DNA from: Actinomycetes bacterium
Lineage (GTDB): Bacteria > Actinomycetota > Actinomycetes > Streptosporangiales > Streptosporangiaceae
Length of the DNA: 64,000 nucleotides
Direction: 5' to 3'
Assembly (NCBI GenBank): GCA_021793235.1
Contig: JAJYTD010000011.1
Span: forward strand, 1-64,000
Position 1 is the stretch's first letter. Every line of letters starts with the position of its first letter. The position numbers and the translations under genes were made by a program. Below are positions 34,834 to 42,414 of this stretch, in pieces. The notes under the pieces were generated by a model, which was not told the origin of the DNA, made no database searches, and saw only the letters and a list, made by a program, of their open reading frames with translations.

Positions 34834-36549
34834 CTACATCCGCATCCCCTTCATGCGGACGACTCTGAGCGCCACCATCAGATTCAGCCGCAGGTGCGGG
34901 TCCGAAGTGAAAGGGCCCAGCATCCGTTCGAGTTTGCCGATGCGGTAGCGCAGGGTGTTGTAGTGGAAGTGCAGGATTCGGGCCGTCTCCGCGACGTTGA
35001 GGTTGTTGTCCAAGAGCACCTCCAGTGTGGTGCGCAGATCGTCGGCCTCCGAGTCTCCCCCGACCGCCAGCTCACCAAGGGTCTCGGCCATGAAGGACCG
35101 CAGCTCCGCACTGTCGGGGATCTGGCTCAGCAGGCGGTACACGCCCAGGTCGTCGAACTCGGCCACCGATCCCCTACCGTGCATCTGCCGCCCCACACGT
35201 GCAGCCTGTCGAGCCTGCTCGTAGGCCATCGGGATGTCCTCCGGGCGCGTCACCACTCGGCTCACTCCCGTGGAGAAGGACCGCCGCCCCCCGCCTCCGT
35301 CGCCGGAGACCTGTGCGGTGAGTGAGCGGATCAGCCGCCCCGGCCGCCCGCCGTCAGTGCTTTCCACGCCCATCACGACCACCACCTCCTGGCTGTAGCC
35401 GGCGACGGCTGCGCGGGGGTCGCGTTCGCGCACTACCAGGCCCCAGGCGCTGGCGAAGCGCTCGTGCGCGGGCCGCAGGTCACCCGCTGCGGGCACCTCG
35501 CCACGGGGTTCGGCGTCCAGCTCGGCGACCACCACGATGAGCGGGCGGTCGATGTCCCAGCCGAGTGTGGCGCAGTGCCGTACGACGTGATCGGGGTCGC
35601 CGGCCCGCCCGGCGAGCAGGTCGCGCAGGAAGTCCCCCTGGTACTTGCCCTCGACCGCCGACACCGCGAGGTCTCTGGTGATGACGAGCGCCGCGGTCGC
35701 CGCGGCGCGTTCCAGGAGGTGCACGTCGGTGGAGTCGATGGTGCGGTCGCGGGTGATCAGTACGATACGCCCGTGGTCGAAGCTGCCCGCGAGGATCGGG
35801 ACCTGGACGACCCGCGCGTTCTCGTCGTCCAGGGCACGGATCCCGTGTTTGTAGCTCTCAACATGGAAACGCCCGCTGGCCACATCGAAGTAGCGCGGAT
35901 CGCGCAGTATCTCCTCGTCCGGGCCGGAGTAGGCGAGCACCCTGCCGTCGGGGGTGGCCACCATGACGCTGTCGCCGAGTAGATCGGCCAGTTTGCCGGT
36001 GATCGCGGCGAGACCGCCGCCCGCGAGGACGACGTCGACCAGGACCCGGTGCACCTCTTCTGACCTGGCCAGCGTGGCGGCTTGCCGGTTGAGGATGTCG
36101 GTGAGGAGCTGGTTGAGCACGTCGTCGAAGGCCACGGCGTCGTCCAGGCGCAGGACCGGCAGTTGCCGCTCGTCGGCGATACGCAGCACCTCCGCCGGGA
36201 GGGAGTCGACGTAGCGCCCGAGTTTGATGGCGATGGCGGCCAGTCCCCGCTCGTCCAGGTCGCGGATGAGCCGCGCCAGGTCCTGTGGAGTGTTGCGCAA
36301 CGGGTAGCCCGTGGTGAGCAGCAGCTCATGCGGCTTGACCCACGGGAGGATATCGGGGACCTCCATGACGTTGAGGCGCTGGATGACGCGGTCGAGTCCG
36401 GCCGATCCGGCGAGGATCTCCGCGTTTTGCAGACTTGACAGGCTCAGTGCGTCCGCGACCGTGAGCCCGCGGGCCAACGTGCTGGCCGAGCGCCCAAAGC
36501 TCGGCAGATCCTGTCCAGCCTTTCCCAGATCGTTGGCAATGTTTTCCAT
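34834..36549 (-). CDS. pucR: PucR family transcriptional regulator
   Basis: A 571-residue regulator. The N-terminal purine-catabolism domain starts at LTVADALSLSSLQNAEILAGSAGLDRVIQRLNVMEVPDILPWVKPHELLLTTGYPL. A GAF-like middle follows, then the CdaR-type region, and a C-terminal PucR helix-turn-helix: TLEVLLDNNLNVAETARILHFHYNTLRYRIGKLERMLG. PucR proteins control purine, pyrimidine and related catabolism by sensing pathway metabolites. Its own gene is divergent from the DUF2877-fdrA-DUF1116 operon, with only 71 bases between starts, so it probably controls both itself and that operon. ATG 36549 has no strong ribosome site; a TATCGT six bases before it would fit a leaderless transcript. Confidence 0.92.
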   Translation of the reverse strand: MENIANDLGKAGQDLPSFGRSASTLARGLTVADALSLSSLQNAEILAGSAGLDRVIQRLNVMEVPDILPWVKPHELLLTTGYPLRNTPQDLARLIRDLDERGLAAIAIKLGRYVDSLPAEVLRIADERQLPVLRLDDAVAFDDVLNQLLTDILNRQAATLARSEEVHRVLVDVVLAGGGLAAITGKLADLLGDSVMVATPDGRVLAYSGPDEEILRDPRYFDVASGRFHVESYKHGIRALDDENARVVQVPILAGSFDHGRIVLITRDRTIDSTDVHLLERAAATAALVITRDLAVSAVEGKYQGDFLRDLLAGRAGDPDHVVRHCATLGWDIDRPLIVVVAELDAEPRGEVPAAGDLRPAHERFASAWGLVVRERDPRAAVAGYSQEVVVVMGVESTDGGRPGRLIRSLTAQVSGDGGGGRRSFSTGVSRVVTRPEDIPMAYEQARQAARVGRQMHGRGSVAEFDDLGVYRLLSQIPDSAELRSFMAETLGELAVGGDSEADDLRTTLEVLLDNNLNVAETARILHFHYNTLRYRIGKLERMLGPFTSDPHLRLNLMVALRVVRMKGMRM

Positions 36550-36620
36550 GGGTAGACGATAGCGGCTCGCATAACGTCGGCTTACGAAAGCACATCTGGA
36601 GCACGGGGGAGGAGGATGGC

Positions 36621-37658
36621 ATGCGCACTGGGGCACATGGGACCATCGACCCTTTTTTCTCTCCCGGATCCGGTCGGACACCCGCGTCCCGCGACCGCGG
36701 TGAGCGACGAATGCCCTGGTCCTCGGGGCACCCGGAAGCACGTCCCTACTCCGCGGCCGCTCCACACGGGCTTTATGACATTGTGAGCGGCCCATTTCGG
36801 CCGTCACGAATACTGGGCGTGTCCCGCCTGGCGGTCTACCTTGAGGTTGAGGACCACCGCGGGGCCGCCGTCATCGCACTCCTGGCACGAGGCGCTGTAC
36901 GACTGCCCAACGGGATGGTCCTCGCGGACACGCAGAGCGTGGGGCCGTTCGCCGACGTAGCGGAGGCAACGTCGGTTCGCATCGGTCGATGCTCCGTGGT
37001 GTTCGGCGGCCGCACCGGCCCACGTACCGTCCACGTGGGCCGGTGGTGGCGGCCCCGCGTGCCCCGGCCTCCCCGGAGCGCGCGCCAGGTCGCGTCGGCC
37101 GCCGCCGATCTGGCCACCGGGCTGGCCGATGCCGCCGGCGGGCTCCCTCCCGCCGACGCCGCGATCTTGGACACCGATCTGACCGAACCCGGACAGGCGT
37201 CCCGTGCCTGCTCGCGACTCATCGGACTCGGCCCGGGGCTGACCCCCAGCGGAGACGACCTCGTCTGCGGCTTCCTCCTCGCCGCCCGCCACTTCGGCGG
37301 CCCGCACACGGCCCTGGCCGAAGCCGCCATGCACCGGGCCGCCACGGCCACGCCGAAGCTGTCCGCATCACTCATCGGATACGCGGCCCGCGGAGAGGGC
37401 TGCCCTGAAGTCATCGACCTGCTTGACGCGATATCCGGGCACCTTCCCCTGGGACCGGCCCTGGCCGCCTTGCGGGCGATCGGCCACACCTCCGGCACCG
37501 ACCTCGCACTGGGCGTGCTCGCCGGAGTACGCGCCGCGCTGTCGCGCAGCGCGGACGGCACCGCGCACAGCCCCCCGACCGGCCGCGCACATTCCCGCCC
37601 ATCAGGCAGCTCCCGCGCGATACACCCGGCCCCCGACGATCAGAAGGAGTATCCGTGA
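36621..37658 (+). CDS. allH: DUF2877 protein, AllH-like subunit of a carbamoyltransferase
   Basis: Carries the DUF2877 signature SRLIGLGPGLTPSGDDLVCGFLLAARHFGG and an N-terminal SRILGVSRLAVYLEVEDHRGAAVIALL. In E. coli the DUF2877 protein YlbF (now AllH) is one of three subunits of oxamate carbamoyltransferase with FdrA (AllF) and YlbE (AllG); all three types are encoded here in a row. ATG 36621 has a strong GGAGGAGG site 6 bases upstream; ATG 36711 would give a length closer to homologues but has a weak site. The C-terminal 45 residues are disordered. The stop overlaps the fdrA start (GTGA). Confidence 0.82.
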   Translation: MRTGAHGTIDPFFSPGSGRTPASRDRGERRMPWSSGHPEARPYSAAAPHGLYDIVSGPFRPSRILGVSRLAVYLEVEDHRGAAVIALLARGAVRLPNGMVLADTQSVGPFADVAEATSVRIGRCSVVFGGRTGPRTVHVGRWWRPRVPRPPRSARQVASAAADLATGLADAAGGLPPADAAILDTDLTEPGQASRACSRLIGLGPGLTPSGDDLVCGFLLAARHFGGPHTALAEAAMHRAATATPKLSASLIGYAARGEGCPEVIDLLDAISGHLPLGPALAALRAIGHTSGTDLALGVLAGVRAALSRSADGTAHSPPTGRAHSRPSGSSRAIHPAPDDQKEYP

Positions 37659-39163
37659 CGCTCGACTCCACTTCCTTGACAACGGTCGACGTCCGCAAGG
37701 GCACCTACCGTGACTCGGTCGCGCTCATGCGCGTCAGCCGGGAGGTCGCCGCGGTCGACGGGGTCGAGGCCGCGCTCGTCGCGATGGCGACCGAGCTCAA
37801 CCTGGAGCTCCTTGCCGGAATGGGGGCGACCGTCCCTCCCGGAACAGGGCCCGACGACCTCGTCATCGCCGTCCGCGCCGTCGACGCCGCCTCCCGCGAC
37901 ACGGCGCTGAGCACCGCCGAAGCGCAACTGGCGGCGATGTCCACGGGCGGCGGAGGCACATCGGCCGAAGCACCACCGCGCACCGTCCGCACGGCCGCGC
38001 AGCACGCCGCAGCCGACGGGCACCCGGCGACGCTCGCCCTGGTGTCGGTACCGGGCCGATACGCCGCCGCCGAGGCCTTCGACGCCCTGGAGGCGGGGGT
38101 GGACGTGATGGTCTTCAGCGACAACGTCCCTCTTGAGCACGAGGTCGCCCTCAAAAAGGCCGCCGACCGCCTCGGGCGGCTGGTGATGGGACCGGACTGC
38201 GGGACCGCGGTCATCGGCGGCGCCGGACTGGGGTTCGCCAATGCTCTGCGTCCGGGGCCGGTGGGGATCGTCGCCGCCTCGGGGACCGGCGCGCAGCAGG
38301 TGATGTGCCTGCTCGACGCGGCCGGTATCGGGGTGAGCCACTGTCTGGGCGTGGGCGGACGCGATCTGTCGGCCGAGGTCGCGGGCCGCTCCACCCTGCG
38401 GGCGCTGCGGATGCTCGACGCCGACCCCGCGACCGAGCGAATCGTGCTGATCTCCAAGCCTCCGGCACCGAAGGTCGCCGAGGCGATCCAGGCGGAGGCG
38501 GCCGGGCTGGCGACACCCGTGCACACCGCGCTGCTCGGCACCGAAGGACCCGACCTCAGCGAGGCGGCGGCCGAGGTGATCGCCGCCCTCGGGGACTCCG
38601 TTCCGGCCTGGCCGCACTGGTTCCCCGAGGAGCGGCCCGCGCCCCGTGCCGGGGCGCTGCGCGGCCTGTTCTGCGGCGGGACGCTCGCCGACGAGGCGAC
38701 CCGCATCATCGAGCGGACACTGGGGCCGGTCGCTTCCAACACCCCTGCCGGTTCCGGCGGCGCCCAGGTGCTGTCGGACTCCCCGCAGACGGGCCACCTG
38801 GTCATCGACTTCGGTGACGACACCTTCACCGCGGGCCGCCCGCACCCCATGATCGACCCGGCCGCGCGGGAGGAGCGATTGGCCGCGGAACTGGCCGACC
38901 CTGACACCGCTGTGGTGCTGCTCGACGTGGTGCTGGGGCATGGCGCCCACCCTGACCCGGCGGCCGGTGTCGCAGAGCAGCTCCGCGCGGCGCGCACCGC
39001 CGGTTCCACCACACCCGTGGTCGTCACGCTGTGCGGCACCGAGAACGACCCGCAGGGCCTGGCGGCCCAGGCCGAGACGCTGCGCCGGGCCGGTGCGGAG
39101 GTGTTCTCGTCCAACGCGGAGGCCGCCCGCCGAGCCGCCTCCCTCGCGGGGCCGGCAGCGTAG
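37655..39163 (+). CDS. fdrA: FdrA family protein, AllF-like subunit of a carbamoyltransferase
   Basis: FdrA resembles the two halves of succinyl-CoA synthetase but acts with AllG/AllH homologues in oxamate carbamoyltransferase (oxalurate + Pi = oxamate + carbamoyl phosphate). The 502-residue protein has the N-terminal RKGTYRDSVALMRVSREVAAVDGVEAALVAMATELN, a Rossmann CoA-binding-like domain (VFSDNVPLEHEVALKKAAD, GPDCGTAVI, IVAASGTGAQQVMCLLDAAG) and a C-terminal ligase-like domain with HPMIDPAAREERL and VVLLDVVLGHGAHPDPA. It overlaps the DUF2877 gene and lies 61 bases before the DUF1116 gene. The substrate is probably a ureido acid; ureidomalonate would suit the neighbouring barbiturase-type enzyme. 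Confidence 0.9.
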   Translation: MTLDSTSLTTVDVRKGTYRDSVALMRVSREVAAVDGVEAALVAMATELNLELLAGMGATVPPGTGPDDLVIAVRAVDAASRDTALSTAEAQLAAMSTGGGGTSAEAPPRTVRTAAQHAAADGHPATLALVSVPGRYAAAEAFDALEAGVDVMVFSDNVPLEHEVALKKAADRLGRLVMGPDCGTAVIGGAGLGFANALRPGPVGIVAASGTGAQQVMCLLDAAGIGVSHCLGVGGRDLSAEVAGRSTLRALRMLDADPATERIVLISKPPAPKVAEAIQAEAAGLATPVHTALLGTEGPDLSEAAAEVIAALGDSVPAWPHWFPEERPAPRAGALRGLFCGGTLADEATRIIERTLGPVASNTPAGSGGAQVLSDSPQTGHLVIDFGDDTFTAGRPHPMIDPAAREERLAAELADPDTAVVLLDVVLGHGAHPDPAAGVAEQLRAARTAGSTTPVVVTLCGTENDPQGLAAQAETLRRAGAEVFSSNAEAARRAASLAGPAA

Positions 39164-39224
39164 CGGCACCGCCTTCCCCGGTCGCCCCGCCCCGCCCCGC
39201 CTCGAAGGTAGTGAAAGGCACAAC

Positions 39225-40640
39225 ATGACCGACTCTCAGCTTCTGTCCGCCGACCCGGCCGTGGTCGCCACCGGCGCCGACCTGTTCGGGGACGCCCTTA
39301 CTGCGCAGGCGGTCCCCGTGTCCTCGGTGGACTTCCGCCCGCCCCTGGAGGCCGAGGAGGAGATCGACGCGGCGCTGGTCCGCGTGCTCGCCGACCCGCG
39401 TCGCACCGCGGCCAACGCCGAGGCCGTCGACCGGGTCTTGGCCGTACGCCCGCAGCTGGTGGACGTGCGGCCCGCCGCCGAGGCCCTGGACCTGCAGCCG
39501 GGTACCTTCTTCCACGCAGGTCCGCCCGTGGATTGGGAACACGCGTCAGGTCCCCTGCGCGGCGCCCTGATCGGAGCGATGGTCTTCGAAGGGCTGGCCG
39601 ACGACCCGGATGCGGCCGAACAAGCCCTCGCCCGCGGCGCGGCCCGATTGGACCCCTGCCACCACCACGGCGCCGTAGGACCGATGGCGGGCGTGATCAG
39701 CCCGTCCATGTGGGTGTTCGAACTCGCCGACCCGCAGACCGGGCGGCGTTCCTGGTGCTCTCTCAACGAGGGCCTGGGCAAGGTGCTGCGCTACGGCGCT
39801 TACGGGACCGAGGTCATCGACCGGCTGCGCTGGATGTCGGCGGTGCTCGGCCCGTTGCTCCGCGACGCTGTGCGGGCGCACGGGCCGATCGACATCGGCG
39901 CGCTCATCGCGCAGATGCTGCAAATGGGCGATGAGGGGCACAACCGCAACCGCTCGGGCACCCTCATGCTGCTCCGCGCGCTGCTGCCGGAGCTCGTCTC
40001 CAGCGGCGCTCCGAGCTCCGATATCGCCGATGTCGTCCGCTTCGTCAGCGGCAACGACCATTTCTTCCTCAACCTGGTCATGCCCGCGGGCAAGCTCATG
40101 ATGGACGCCGGACGCGACATCGCGGGATCGACCATGGTGGTGGCCATGGCGCGCAACGGCACCGAGTTCGGTATCCAGGTCTCCGGCTGCGGCGACCGCT
40201 GGTTCACCGGGCCGGCGCAGCTGCCCGACGGCCTGTTCCTGGGCTCGTTCGGTCCTGAGGACGCCAACCCCGACATCGGCGACTCCGCCATCACCGAGAC
40301 CTGCGGCATCGGCGGGTTCGCGATGGCGACCGCACCGGCGATCGTCCGCTTCGTCGGCGGCGACGTCGACTTCGCTCTGGAGACTTCGCGCCGGATGTAT
40401 GAGATCACCCTGGCCGAGAACCCCGCCTTCCAGTTGCCCATTCTGGATTTCCGCGGCACGGCGACCGGGATCGACGTGACACGGGTGCTGCGCACGGGGA
40501 TCCTGCCCCAGATCAACACCGGGATGGCCGGGAAGGTCCCCGGAACCGGACAGGTCGGCGCGGGCCTGGTCACCCCGCCCGCGGTCTGCTTCAGCCAGGC
40601 GCTGAAAGCCCTGGCCGACGCCGCGCCGCCATTGACATGA
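39225..40640 (+). CDS. allG: DUF1116 protein, AllG-like subunit of a carbamoyltransferase
   Basis: The 471-residue protein matches DUF1116/YlbE: GALIGAMVFEGLADDPDAAEQALARG, DPCHHHGAVGPMAGVISPSMWVFEL, CSLNEGLGKVLRYGAYG, GDEGHNRNRSGTLMLLR and GNDHFFLNLVMPAGKLMMDAG. In E. coli this subunit (AllG) is needed for oxamate carbamoyltransferase. ATG 39225 follows AAAGG; the open frame further upstream is the shadow of fdrA. It is the last gene of the operon, followed by a strong hairpin at 40736. The His cluster DPCHHHG may bind metal or phosphate. Confidence 0.9.
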   Translation: MTDSQLLSADPAVVATGADLFGDALTAQAVPVSSVDFRPPLEAEEEIDAALVRVLADPRRTAANAEAVDRVLAVRPQLVDVRPAAEALDLQPGTFFHAGPPVDWEHASGPLRGALIGAMVFEGLADDPDAAEQALARGAARLDPCHHHGAVGPMAGVISPSMWVFELADPQTGRRSWCSLNEGLGKVLRYGAYGTEVIDRLRWMSAVLGPLLRDAVRAHGPIDIGALIAQMLQMGDEGHNRNRSGTLMLLRALLPELVSSGAPSSDIADVVRFVSGNDHFFLNLVMPAGKLMMDAGRDIAGSTMVVAMARNGTEFGIQVSGCGDRWFTGPAQLPDGLFLGSFGPEDANPDIGDSAITETCGIGGFAMATAPAIVRFVGGDVDFALETSRRMYEITLAENPAFQLPILDFRGTATGIDVTRVLRTGILPQINTGMAGKVPGTGQVGAGLVTPPAVCFSQALKALADAAPPLT

Positions 40641-40735
40641 GCAGCGGCGTAGCCGAGGCCGCAAGCCCGGCATCGGGCTGATCCGGGCATTCGCCGCCGC
40701 AGCCTGGGCGGATGTCCGCGCTGCGGCGCACGCGT

Positions 40736-40780
40736 GGTCCTGGCCGTGCCGGTGCTGACGCCGCCGGCACGGCCAGGACC
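40736..40780 (+). terminator. Hairpin terminator after the DUF1116 operon
   Basis: Perfect 17-bp GC-rich stem (40736-40752 with 40764-40780, arm GGTCCTGGCCGTGCCGG) and an 11-base loop, between the DUF1116 gene and hisS. No T-tract follows. Confidence 0.8.
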
Positions 40781-40894
40781 GGCCGCGGCGAACGGCGGGA
40801 TTCCGCTCGCCCGGGGCCATCCGCTCACTCGGGTGCCGTTGCGGTACTACCATTGAGCTGATCCTGCAACGGCCGTAAGGAGCCACCCGAATCC

Positions 40895-42217
40895 ATGTCC
40901 GAACAGCGCGTGGTCCGTCCCACACCCATCAGCGGCTTCCCCGAGTGGCTGCCGGAGGTCCGGTCCGTGGAGCTGCGCTGGCTGGACCATATCCGCGCCG
41001 GATTCGAGCGGTACGGTTTCGCGTCGATCGAAACGCCTTCGGTGGAGAAGCTCGACGCGCTCATGGCCAAAGGCGAGACCTCCCAGGAGGTCTACACGCT
41101 GCACCGGCTGCAGGCCGATGCCGACAGCGGCGACGGCGACGCCCGCCTGGGCCTGCACTTCGACCTCACCGTGCCGTTCGCGCGTTATGTGGCCCAGCAC
41201 TTCAACGACCTGACGTTCCCGTTCAAGCGCTATCAGATGCAGCGCGTGTGGCGCGGTGAGCGGCCGCAGGAGGGCCGGTTCCGCGAGTTCACCCAGTGCG
41301 ACATCGACGTGATCAATGTCGATCAGATCCCCCTGCACTTCGACGCCGAACTGCCCCGTATCGTGCACGAGGTGCTGTCCGGCCTGGATCTGCCCGCCTG
41401 GACGATCAGCGTCAACAACCGCAAGGTGCTCCAGGGCTTCTACGAGGGTGTGGGGATCGATGACCCGCTCGCGGTCATCCGCGCCGTCGACAAACTGCAC
41501 AAGATCGGCGACGACGGTGTGCGCGCGATCCTCACCGGCGAGGCGGGGTTGAGCGAGGAGCAGGTGAACGCCTGTCTGGAACTCGCGCACATCAAGGGGT
41601 CCGACACGTCGGTGGCCGACGAGGTGCGGCGGCTCGGTGTGCGGTCCGACCTGCTCCTTGAAGGGCTCGACGAACTCGGCTTCGTGCTGGACTCGCTGTC
41701 GGATCTACCGCAGGGCAGCGTCGTGGCGGACCTGTCGATCGCCCGCGGCCTGGACTACTACACCGGGACCGTGTACGAGGCGACGTTCGACGACGACCCG
41801 GGCTACGGCAGCATCTGCGCGGGCGGCCGCTACGAGGACTTGGCCGGGCAGTTCATCCGGCGCCGCCTGCCCGGTGTCGGCATCTCCATCGGGCTGACCC
41901 GGATCTTCGCCAAGCTCGTCGCCGAAGGCCGCATCGAGGGCGGGAGGGCCTGCCCGACCGATGTCATGGTGGCCGTGCCCGGAGCCGACCGCAGATCGGA
42001 AGCGCTGCGCACCGCCGCGCTGCTGCGGGAGCGGGGCTTCAACACCGAGGTGTTCCACCAGGCCGCCAAGGTCGGCAAGCAGATCCAGTACGCCTCGCGC
42101 AAGGGCATCCCCTTCGTCTGGTTCCCGCCTTTCGAAGACGGCAAGGCCCACGAAGTCAAGGACATGGCCAGCGGCGAGCAGACCGAGGCCGACCCGGCCT
42201 CCTGGACGCGCCCTTAG
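40895..42217 (+). CDS. hisS: Histidyl-tRNA synthetase
   Basis: Class II synthetase charging tRNA-His. Typical motifs are PISGFPEWLPEVRSVELRWLDHI at the N-terminus, LHFDLTVPFARYVAQHFNDLTFPFKRYQMQRVWRGERPQEGRFREFTQCDID (motif 2), the HisRS-specific SIARGLDYYTGTVYEATF and GICAGGRYE-type segment SICAGGRYEDLAGQF, and motif 3 GVGISIGLTRIFAKL. The C-terminal anticodon domain follows (DVMVAVPGADRRSEALRTAALLRERGFNTEV). At 440 residues it is full length. AAGGAG lies 12 bases upstream of ATG 40895. It stands alone; a hairpin follows at 42229. Confidence 0.96.
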   Translation: MSEQRVVRPTPISGFPEWLPEVRSVELRWLDHIRAGFERYGFASIETPSVEKLDALMAKGETSQEVYTLHRLQADADSGDGDARLGLHFDLTVPFARYVAQHFNDLTFPFKRYQMQRVWRGERPQEGRFREFTQCDIDVINVDQIPLHFDAELPRIVHEVLSGLDLPAWTISVNNRKVLQGFYEGVGIDDPLAVIRAVDKLHKIGDDGVRAILTGEAGLSEEQVNACLELAHIKGSDTSVADEVRRLGVRSDLLLEGLDELGFVLDSLSDLPQGSVVADLSIARGLDYYTGTVYEATFDDDPGYGSICAGGRYEDLAGQFIRRRLPGVGISIGLTRIFAKLVAEGRIEGGRACPTDVMVAVPGADRRSEALRTAALLRERGFNTEVFHQAAKVGKQIQYASRKGIPFVWFPPFEDGKAHEVKDMASGEQTEADPASWTRP

Positions 42218-42228
42218 CACCCTGCCCT

Positions 42229-42251
42229 GCCCGGCCAGATCACGGCCGGGC
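42229..42251 (+). terminator. Hairpin after hisS
   Basis: 8-bp stem GCCCGGCC/GGCCGGGC with a 7-base loop, 11 bases beyond the hisS stop; a weaker AGACCC/GGGTCT stem follows. Confidence 0.6.
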
Positions 42252-42414
42252 CGGGCCGAAGACCCTTGACCGGGGGTCTGTCCCGCTGCCCGGAACCGGC
42301 CATTTCCGGGACATCCGCTGTCTGCCATGACACACTCCTCCTCAGGATCGGCGTCCGCGCCGGAGCCGGTGCGGTCAAGCGGTCCAAAGATGCGGTCGCC
42401 CATCGAACGAGGCC

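Noticed and set aside
37655-39163. FdrA as succinyl-CoA synthetase
   Set aside because: Although the fold is related, the operon partners DUF1116 and DUF2877 and the FdrA-specific motifs match the carbamoyltransferase complex.
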